Positions 1 to 5,230 of a DNA stretch of 10,191 nt are shown piece after piece. Under the pieces are notes generated by a model, which had not been told where the DNA came from, did not search any database, and saw only the letters and a program-made list of their open reading frames with translations. A program made the translations under genes and the position numbers. Positions within the stretch are counted from its first letter, which is position 1. Each line of letters starts with the position of its first letter. This DNA is from DHVE2 group archaeon (GTDB lineage: Archaea; Thermoplasmatota; Thermoplasmata; Thermoplasmatales; Aciduliprofundaceae): positions 1 through 10,191 of the forward strand of contig JALSPD010000112.1 of assembly GCA_026986135.1 (NCBI GenBank), given 5' to 3'.

Positions 1-2
1 AC

Positions 3-710
3 CCAGATGTAAGACTTGGAGCAAAGAATACAAAAATCCACATGGAACAAAATGTAAATGCAACATATAATGTGCTGGAATCTATGAGAATAAACGATGT
101 TAAAGATATTGTATTTACCTCAACATCAACTGTTTATGGTGAGGCAAAAATCATCCCTACCCCTGAAAATTACGGACCACTGATCCCAATATCTTTGTAT
201 GGAGCATCAAAACTTGGAGCGGAAGCCTACATTACTGCCTATGCCCATACATTTGATATGCGCGCAGTCATATATCGCTTTGCAAATATTGTAGGGCCAA
301 GAAGCACCCATGGGGTCATATACGATTTCATAAAGAAATTAAAAAAGGATCCAAAACATCTTGAGATCCTGGGAGACGGATCCCAGACAAAGTCTTACCT
401 GTACATAGAGGATTGCGTAGAAGCAATAATTCATGGGTACAAACACAGAAAAGATCAGGTGGAGATATTCAACATTGGAAGCGAGGACTGGATAAATGTT
501 AAAAAAATCGCTGACATAGTAACTGAGGAAATGAAACTTGAGAATGTGGAGTATCATTTCACAGGGGGAAATAGAGGATGGAAAGGTGATGTGCCAAAAA
601 TGCTTCTTTCCATTGAGAAAATAAAAGGATATGGTTGGAAACCAAGATATGCCAGTGAGGAAAGCGTGAGACTAACTGCCAGGCACCTTATAGAATCACT
701 GAAAGATTAA
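3..710 (+). CDS. NAD-dependent sugar-nucleotide 4-epimerase (GalE-like, extended SDR), 5' end missing
   Basis: A soluble cytoplasmic enzyme of the extended short-chain dehydrogenase family, most like archaeal UDP-glucose/UDP-N-acetylhexosamine 4-epimerases. The frame is open from the window edge and reads PDVRLGAKNTKIH before the first ATG at 42, which is the usual sequence of this family, so 42 is an internal methionine and not the start. About 235 residues are present. The N-terminal glycine-rich NAD motif, roughly 75 residues, lies outside the window. Visible family marks are the TSTSTVYG strand with its active-site Ser/Thr, the catalytic Tyr-x-x-x-Lys in SLYGASK (Tyr codon 198-200, Lys codon 210-212), the RFANIVGPRSTHG substrate segment, and GDGSQTKSYLYIEDC. 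Family and fold are clear; the exact sugar is not. It would supply nucleotide sugars for glycans, possibly including surface glycoproteins such as those encoded nearby (inference). Confidence 0.93.
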   Translation, partial: PDVRLGAKNTKIHMEQNVNATYNVLESMRINDVKDIVFTSTSTVYGEAKIIPTPENYGPLIPISLYGASKLGAEAYITAYAHTFDMRAVIYRFANIVGPRSTHGVIYDFIKKLKKDPKHLEILGDGSQTKSYLYIEDCVEAIIHGYKHRKDQVEIFNIGSEDWINVKKIADIVTEEMKLENVEYHFTGGNRGWKGDVPKMLLSIEKIKGYGWKPRYASEESVRLTARHLIESLKD

Positions 711-1078
711 AGGGATGCCTCCTGAGAAAGAATGCTCTTCTCTATAACTTCTGGCTCTTTCCATTTTATATGCAACTTTATCTTAAGTGTGCCTTTGTGA
801 TAACTGACCTCAAAATTCTCCACCTGAGATCTGTAAAGTTTGTAACGTTTACCGTCCCTTGTAAGTCGTGTTTCCTCAACTTTTATCAATCCAAAGCCCT
901 CTAACTCCTTTATCTTTCTATATGCACTTGCAAGGGGAATGTCAAAACGATAGGCAATTTCTCTTACAGACATCGGTTTTAAAGCTGTGGCTGCAAGTAT
1001 TTTTAGGTTGTATTCGTCCATCAGCACCATACCAATAGCTGCCTTATCATTCAAGCCCTGCATATACACCCATTCCAT
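707..1078 (-). CDS. Winged-helix DNA-binding regulator (ArsR-like), paralog of the regulator at 1245
   Basis: A 123-residue predicted transcription regulator. Residues about 20-70 form a winged helix: a helix around DEYNLKIL, a helix-turn-helix in SVREIAYRFDIPLASAYRKI, then GLIKVEE leading into the wing (TRLTRDGKRYKLY). The tail (SQVENFEVSYHKGTLKIKLHI) looks like a beta-rich C-terminal segment. The same order appears in the neighbouring regulator, with roughly a third of aligned positions identical by eye, so the two are probably duplicates. No membrane segment or metal-binding cysteine cluster is seen. The start is uncertain. The ATG at 1078 is the longest choice, but the only good TATA-like element (1086-1096, reverse strand) lies about 27 bases before Met6 at 1063, which would suit a leaderless mRNA starting there. 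The stop codon overlaps the epimerase stop. Its target is unknown; the divergent region is the obvious candidate. Confidence 0.85.
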   Translation of the reverse strand: MEWVYMQGLNDKAAIGMVLMDEYNLKILAATALKPMSVREIAYRFDIPLASAYRKIKELEGFGLIKVEETRLTRDGKRYKLYRSQVENFEVSYHKGTLKIKLHIKWKEPEVIEKSILSQEASL

Positions 1079-1080
1079 CT

Positions 1081-1102
1081 GGCGATTTAAAAAAATTTCG
1101 CC
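1081..1102. repeat. Inverted repeat over the promoter of the reverse-strand regulator; candidate operator
   Basis: GGCGA (1081-1085) and TCGCC (1098-1102) are perfect 5-base arms around a 12-base A/T core. The core includes the reverse-strand TATA-like element, so a protein bound here would block TBP. G+C-rich arms stand out in this very A+T-rich spacer. Binding by either adjacent winged-helix protein is a guess. Confidence 0.4.
1086..1096 (-). promoter_or_regulatory. TATA-like box for the reverse-strand regulator
   Basis: Read on the reverse strand this is a T-run followed by TAAAT, preceded by GCGAAA, a purine-rich BRE-like stretch. Its centre is about 27 bases from the ATG at 1063 but only about 12 from the ATG at 1078. 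That spacing favours the shorter protein start if the mRNA is leaderless. Confidence 0.4.
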
Positions 1103-1210
1103 TCAGTTTTCTAATGAGATAATAAGAGGAGATTAAATACCCTGAAAAATTCAAAATATTATTGCAGTTGAAAACAAAAATAGGAAATAAAAATATAAAA
1201 CATAGACGAA

Positions 1211-1220
1211 AAATTAATAA
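1211..1220 (+). promoter_or_regulatory. TATA-like box for the regulator/surface-protein operon
   Basis: AAATTAATAA, preceded by CGAAA (BRE-like), is centred about 29 bases before the ATG at 1245. There is no ribosome binding sequence directly before that ATG, so a leaderless or near-leaderless transcript is likely. The remainder of the 1103-1244 spacer is A+T-rich with no further clear element. Confidence 0.45.
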
Positions 1221-1244
1221 ACGACCCTGAGCTAATTATCAAGC

Positions 1245-1568
1245 ATGGAACCTCACCCTCAGGATTTGCTTAGTGCATTTCTGGACCACTATTCATCAAA
1301 AATAATACTTGGAACTATGAAACAGCCTATGGGAATAAGGGAAATAAGTAAAGAGTTCGGTATTCCACTGTCAGTATGTTATCGTAGAGTGAAAAACCTT
1401 CTTGAGATGGGGATATTAATTGAAAAGAAAAACGGAAAAAGAACCAAGTACATTTCAAAAATTGACAATTTTAATGCTGTACTCAATTTTGAAAAAAATG
1501 AAATGTTTATTACATTGAATGCTGACGGCAAAACATACGATCTGGAAGGAAAAATTGTTGAGGGGTGA
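1245..1568 (+). CDS. Winged-helix DNA-binding regulator, first gene of an operon with the surface protein
   Basis: A 107-residue predicted transcription regulator. Residues about 12-60 form the winged helix: FLDHYSSKIILGTMKQPMG, then the helix-turn-helix IREISKEFGIPLSVCYRRV, then NLLEMGILIEKKNGKRTKY as the wing. A short beta-rich tail follows (IDNFNAVLNFEKNEMFITL). It matches the divergent regulator at 707-1078 throughout, including the tail, but has a wing four residues shorter. The ATG at 1245 is chosen because a TATA-like box lies at leaderless distance upstream. The gene ends in GGGGTGA: its stop codon is part of the ribosome site of the next gene, and a GTG that would start that gene 4 bases earlier even overlaps the stop. 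The coupling suggests it controls, or responds to, the surface protein made from the same mRNA (inference). No ligand-binding domain is recognised. Confidence 0.87.
   Translation: MEPHPQDLLSAFLDHYSSKIILGTMKQPMGIREISKEFGIPLSVCYRRVKNLLEMGILIEKKNGKRTKYISKIDNFNAVLNFEKNEMFITLNADGKTYDLEGKIVEG
1562..1568 (+). promoter_or_regulatory. Ribosome binding site that sets the surface-protein start at 1574
   Basis: GGGGTGA matches the core GGTGA of the archaeal Shine-Dalgarno sequence and ends five bases before the ATG at 1574. An in-frame GTG at 1565 lies inside this motif, so it cannot use the motif as its own ribosome site. It contains the upstream TGA stop, indicating translational coupling. Confidence 0.6.
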
Positions 1569-1573
1569 ATACA

Positions 1574-4426
1574 ATGAAAATTGCAAATGTAGTTATAATT
1601 ATGGTTATTGCATTTATACTTGTAGAGTCATCAACGCCACATAATATCATCAATCCACATAAGATAAATACCCTAAAAAATAGAGGGTCAGTCTACAACG
1701 GTGGAATACTCTGGACGGATCCCGTACAAATCACATGGGCTGAAAACTCCAAAAAACCTGCAGTGTACGAAAATTCTGGAAATTATGATTTGGTATGGCA
1801 GGATTTCAGAAATGGAAACTGGGATATTTATTACGCAAAAGTTACCCCTTCAGGATTCAAACTGGTAAACGACTCAAGAATTACCACATACCCTGGAAAG
1901 GATGCAAATCCCAAGATAATATCAAAAGGAAATATGATTTTCGTATTCTGGAACAGATACATTGATAACCATTGGTCAATTTATTATGCGAGGCTTCACT
2001 ACAGTAATAAAAATATCAGCATAGAAATTCCACCAATGGTGATAACTGAAACCACCAATAATTGTACCAATCCAGATGTAACGATGGATAAAGATGGATT
2101 CTTACATGTTGTCTGGCAACAGTGGACTGGAACTAACTGGGATGTATTCTACGATAAGCTGGATATATCTGGAAAAAAAGTGTTCTCACCCATCAACATA
2201 TCAAGAGATAAAACCAACTCCACGAAACCAAAAATTATAAGCACACCTGACAACAAAATAGAGATAACATGGATTGATGATAATCCTTCGCCAGGATACA
2301 GCATAATGTACAGAGGATTGGATTGCTGCGGTTACTTCAGAACACCTCTAAGAAGGATAAGTGTGGTTTCACCAAATACAACCATGAGCATGAGCTATGA
2401 TTATTCTCTCCACCTGGTATTTTCATGCTCTAGGGAAAATAAAACCTATGAAATTATGTACACCCAACTGAACGATAGCGGAATTACTATAATTGACGAT
2501 ACAAACTTAACTAGTCTGGATGGTAAAAGCTCCACAGAACCATATATTCAGGTATACCATGGCGCAATGTTGCTTGTTTGGAACGATAATGGAACCATTA
2601 AGTTCAATGCTTACTCAGCAAGTGGAAGCAGTAAAAAGATGGTAGAAAATATAAGTGATGTAAAATACGTATCTGATACCCCATCCATAGCTGCAGGCAA
2701 TGGTCAATTGGGTGTATTCTGGAGCCAACATGTCGGATCTAAAAATTACATTTTTGGAAGGTTTGGAAGATTTATAAATCTCAGAGCAGAGTCATTACAG
2801 ATCCTACAGGAGAACCACGGGAACATACTTAACATAACGGCAAAGGTAAGCTCTGATACAAATACCAACATCAGCGTGCAATATATACTAAAAGACAACG
2901 AAACAATAGTTCTAAGGGGAGAAATTTCCTTTGAAAAAACTAGTGAAATATCGCTACAAATAAGCGCACCTAAAGGTGCGCAGAATATTACATTCGTATT
3001 GGATCCTGAGAACAGGATCATTGAAAATAATGAATCAGACAACATTTTATCACAGAATTTTTTTGTTAAATACTATAAGTTTTCAGCATATATACCCGAG
3101 GAATGCCAACTGACACCGGGCAACAAAACAAACGTAACAATAAAAATCCTCAATGAGGGAAACTGGAAAGATGAATACACGATCACAATAAAAAACATGA
3201 GTAAACAAGTATATGTTATTCAAAACACTAAGGAGATATATGTCAATCCAGGAAATTCAGTAGCCATCAACATAACAGTAATCGCTTCAATCAACGCTAA
3301 AATAGGCCTTTGGAATCTCACAGTGGTTATAAATTCAATCTCAAATCAGACTTTATCAAAAACATTGAAGGTATTTGTACAGCCATATTCATCTTTTGAT
3401 GTGGTAGCGGACAATGTGATTGGTGTTTATCCTGGAAAGAAGCATAAAATTCCCCTAACCATAATAAATAATGGAAATTTCAACGACACTTTTAAAGTAA
3501 CTGTACACTCCACCAATCCGTGGCCAATATATGTGGAGAATGAAACAGTAAATGTATCATTATCCTCCGAAAAGAAGATATATGTATCAATAACTGTACC
3601 CAATGGAACAAAGGCATTTCAAAAAAACATAATGGAAATCACCGTGACCTCCTCTAACACACGAAAATCAAAGAATCTAACATTAATTGCAATTGTACAG
3701 GCATATCACAGGGCAATAGCAACTATAATTAAAAGTAATTATACAAATCTCTCCTTCTATGCCTTAATAAACATATTTAACTTGGGAAATATACCGGAAT
3801 TATATACATTTATGGTTTCAGGATCACTTGCAGAGAAAACTGTACTAAATGAATACTCAGCATTCATACCGGTAAATCAGAACAGAACAATTAAGCTATG
3901 GACAATGATACCTGAAAACCTAACATCAGGCTCATATGAGATATACTTTGTGATTTCTTCTGGAAACATCACACTCTATTCCCTGAAGCTCACCATAACA
4001 GTACCTCCTGTATGGGGTTTCATAATAAACAAAAGTGTTGAAAACGGAAAAATAATACTGAAAATAACCAACACAGGAAATACTATGGATACATATACCA
4101 TTTCGGTAAATTCCGAGAACAATATAACATGGATATTGATCCACAACAATATGAAACACATGAATTATACTTCCGTCGTTATACCATCAAATAAAACTGC
4201 CGAGATAATTATAGAACCTAAGAAAAAATTAATGCCCGGGGAATATCATATAAAAATTACCATTCTCACATCCTCAAAAATGACAAAGAATCTAACTTTG
4301 ACCCTCCTGATAGGTAGGTCACAAGTTGGTGGTTTCTGGGATGCCATTGCACATAACCTAACATATATCGTGATAATAATCGTTGCCGTTGTTGCCATAA
4401 TCATATACCTCTATATACGGGAATGA
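1574..4426 (+). CDS. Large secreted surface protein: seven-repeat beta-propeller, CARDB-like domain, four Ig-like repeats, C-terminal membrane anchor
   Basis: A 950-residue exported protein, probably displayed outside the cell. Residues 1-20 are a hydrophobic signal peptide (MKIANVVIIMVIAFILVESS). Seven repeats follow, with aromatic-centred motifs near residues 75, 126, 181, 233, 283, 336 and 383 (VWQD, VFWN, VVWQ, ITWI, LVFS, LVWN, VFWS), each usually followed by a WDIYY-like strand. The even spacing of about 51 residues predicts a seven-bladed beta-propeller. Residues about 398-500 resemble CARDB, ending in the typical DPENRIIENNESDN. Four Ig-like (NEW3-type) repeats carry NxGN motifs near 527, 631, 736 and 833. 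A membrane helix (about 931-948) and a short charged tail (YIRE) end the protein. About 38 N-x-S/T sequons were counted by eye, mostly in the second half. Cysteines occur at 164, 251, 252, 285 and 511. No catalytic motif was recognised. Adhesion, sugar binding or a structural surface role are possible; none is shown. The start at 1574 is chosen over GTG 1565 because of the ribosome site. Confidence 0.85.
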   Translation: MKIANVVIIMVIAFILVESSTPHNIINPHKINTLKNRGSVYNGGILWTDPVQITWAENSKKPAVYENSGNYDLVWQDFRNGNWDIYYAKVTPSGFKLVNDSRITTYPGKDANPKIISKGNMIFVFWNRYIDNHWSIYYARLHYSNKNISIEIPPMVITETTNNCTNPDVTMDKDGFLHVVWQQWTGTNWDVFYDKLDISGKKVFSPINISRDKTNSTKPKIISTPDNKIEITWIDDNPSPGYSIMYRGLDCCGYFRTPLRRISVVSPNTTMSMSYDYSLHLVFSCSRENKTYEIMYTQLNDSGITIIDDTNLTSLDGKSSTEPYIQVYHGAMLLVWNDNGTIKFNAYSASGSSKKMVENISDVKYVSDTPSIAAGNGQLGVFWSQHVGSKNYIFGRFGRFINLRAESLQILQENHGNILNITAKVSSDTNTNISVQYILKDNETIVLRGEISFEKTSEISLQISAPKGAQNITFVLDPENRIIENNESDNILSQNFFVKYYKFSAYIPEECQLTPGNKTNVTIKILNEGNWKDEYTITIKNMSKQVYVIQNTKEIYVNPGNSVAINITVIASINAKIGLWNLTVVINSISNQTLSKTLKVFVQPYSSFDVVADNVIGVYPGKKHKIPLTIINNGNFNDTFKVTVHSTNPWPIYVENETVNVSLSSEKKIYVSITVPNGTKAFQKNIMEITVTSSNTRKSKNLTLIAIVQAYHRAIATIIKSNYTNLSFYALINIFNLGNIPELYTFMVSGSLAEKTVLNEYSAFIPVNQNRTIKLWTMIPENLTSGSYEIYFVISSGNITLYSLKLTITVPPVWGFIINKSVENGKIILKITNTGNTMDTYTISVNSENNITWILIHNNMKHMNYTSVVIPSNKTAEIIIEPKKKLMPGEYHIKITILTSSKMTKNLTLTLLIGRSQVGGFWDAIAHNLTYIVIIIVAVVAIIIYLYIRE
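2964..2981 (+). repeat. Perfect hairpin inside the surface-protein gene (7-base stem, 4-base loop)
   Basis: GCGCACC, loop TAAA, then GGTGCGC. Six of the seven pairs are G:C, which is unusual in this A+T-rich gene. It encodes the segment around SAPKGAQ in the CARDB-like domain. Confidence 0.55.
3002..3019 (+). repeat. Second perfect hairpin, 20 bases after the first (7-base stem, 4-base loop)
   Basis: GATCCTG, loop AGAA, then CAGGATC. It has the same 7-4-7 geometry as the hairpin at 2964-2981. It encodes the conserved DPENRI motif of the CARDB-like domain, so coding constraint may explain part of it. Confidence 0.5.
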
Positions 4427-4469
4427 TTCCCAAGTGAATATCAAATCCAAAAATCAAACATTCTAATCA

Positions 4470-4500
4470 TTTTTATAGAATTGAATGATAAATTTTTTAA
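4470..4500 (+). promoter_or_regulatory. Candidate promoter region of the archaellin gene
   Basis: Two TATA-like elements lie here: TTTTTATAG (4470-4478) and a T-run ending TTTTTTAAG (about 4493-4501). The first would start the mRNA near 4500 and give a leader of about 58 bases. The second would start it near 4520, right at the hairpin. The first overlaps an inverted repeat, ATTCTA (4460-4465) with TAGAAT (4476-4481). ATTCTA recurs at 4512-4517. Which box is used cannot be decided from sequence. Confidence 0.35.
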
Positions 4501-4521
4501 GTATCAGAACAATTCTAGCAA

Positions 4522-4540
4522 TTGGGAGAAAAACTCCCAA
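4522..4540 (+). repeat. Perfect hairpin in the archaellin mRNA leader (7-base stem, 5-base loop)
   Basis: TTGGGAG, loop AAAAA, then CTCCCAA. It ends five bases before the GAGGTGAT ribosome site, so it lies in the untranslated leader. No T-run follows on the + strand, so it does not look like a terminator of the upstream gene. mRNA stabilisation or translation control is possible. Confidence 0.5.
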
Positions 4541-4545
4541 AACCC

Positions 4546-4553
4546 CGAGGTGA
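4546..4553 (+). promoter_or_regulatory. Strong ribosome binding site fixing the archaellin start at 4559
   Basis: GAGGTGAT is an uninterrupted eight-base match to the archaeal consensus complementary to the 16S rRNA 3' end, five bases before the ATG at 4559. It rules out the in-frame upstream ATG at 4481, which would put this site and the hairpin inside the coding region. Confidence 0.85.
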
Positions 4554-4558
4554 TAGAA

Positions 4559-5158
4559 ATGAAGAAGGTGTGGAATAGAAAGGAAGAAGGTGAGTTCGGC
4601 ATCGGCACCCTGATAATCTTTATAGCCATGATTATAGTGGCTGCCGTTGCCGCAACCGTACTGATACAGACAGCGTACCAGCTGCAGCAGCAGGCAGAGG
4701 AGACAGGAAACATAGCCATTCAGGATGTGGCAACAGGGTTTAAAATAATACACATTGGAGGACTCGTGAACCTAACACCTGCTACACCAAATGTGGACAC
4801 CGTTGAAATTAAGGTTGGATTAATCGCAGGTAGTCCTGCCATTGATCTGGACAATGTGCTTATTGAAATAACCGACGGATCCACAGATGTTACTCTGACA
4901 TTTAACCCCACGAGTGCAGATGCAACACATTTCACTGCTGTAAGTCTAAGAGACATGCCTCCACAAAACTGGAATAATCAGCATGTGATGACACAGGGAG
5001 ATATTATAAAGATTTCAATTGATGCTAAAGCTGCAGGGCTAAGTCTTGGTCCTCAGAGTGAAGTTACTCTCCAGATAATACCCAAACATGGTGTTCCCAC
5101 CTATGCAGCATTCATGGTACCTGCAACACTCACAACGAACTACGTGGATCTCTACTGA
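4559..5158 (+). CDS. flaB: Archaellin, the filament subunit of the archaellum (archaeal flagellin)
   Basis: A 199-residue precursor of the archaellum filament protein (FlaB, also called ArlB). It begins with a short charged class III signal peptide, MKKVWNRKEEG. The FlaK/PibD-type peptidase should cut after Gly11, so the mature protein starts EFGIGTLIIF, matching the archaellin family pattern of a small hydrophobic start followed by GIGTLI. Residues about 14-36 form the hydrophobic assembly helix (GIGTLIIFIAMIIVAAVAA), followed by the amphipathic TAYQLQQQAEETG. The rest is a beta-rich outer domain with one N-glycosylation sequon (Asn71-Leu-Thr). Length is normal for the family. An upstream ATG at 4481 would add 26 residues before the signal peptide, which would disrupt its position; the ribosome site at 4546-4553 supports 4559. 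The archaellum FlaD/E-type gene follows after 72 bases. Only one archaellin gene is present here. Confidence 0.95.
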   Translation: MKKVWNRKEEGEFGIGTLIIFIAMIIVAAVAATVLIQTAYQLQQQAEETGNIAIQDVATGFKIIHIGGLVNLTPATPNVDTVEIKVGLIAGSPAIDLDNVLIEITDGSTDVTLTFNPTSADATHFTAVSLRDMPPQNWNNQHVMTQGDIIKISIDAKAAGLSLGPQSEVTLQIIPKHGVPTYAAFMVPATLTTNYVDLY

Positions 5159-5215
5159 TCCCTTTATTTCCTTTGTACAAGTGAACAGCGAACAGAGATC
5201 CATTAACCATACCAA

Positions 5216-5223
5216 GGGAGGTG
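5216..5223 (+). promoter_or_regulatory. Ribosome binding site favouring the start at 5231
   Basis: GGGAGGTG is a strong Shine-Dalgarno match. It ends seven bases before the ATG at 5231 but only one base before the in-frame ATG at 5225, which is too close. The later ATG is therefore preferred, giving a protein starting MAGLFKKKKK. Confidence 0.7.
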
Positions 5224-5230
5224 TATGAAA

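Noticed and set aside
42..710. Treating the ATG at 42 as the epimerase start
   Set aside because: The frame is open to the window edge and the residues before 42 match the family, while the NAD-binding segment is missing, so the gene begins outside the window.
2746..3045. Reverse-strand frame of 99 codons within the surface-protein gene
   Set aside because: Antisense shadow of a coding region with clear domain repeats; no ribosome site or family resemblance.
4481..4558. Upstream extension of the archaellin from the ATG at 4481
   Set aside because: It would place the strong ribosome site and leader hairpin inside the coding region and add 26 residues before a class III signal peptide.
4463..4956. 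Three overlapping reverse-strand frames across the archaellin
   Set aside because: All are complements of the archaellin and its leader, with no protein features of their own.
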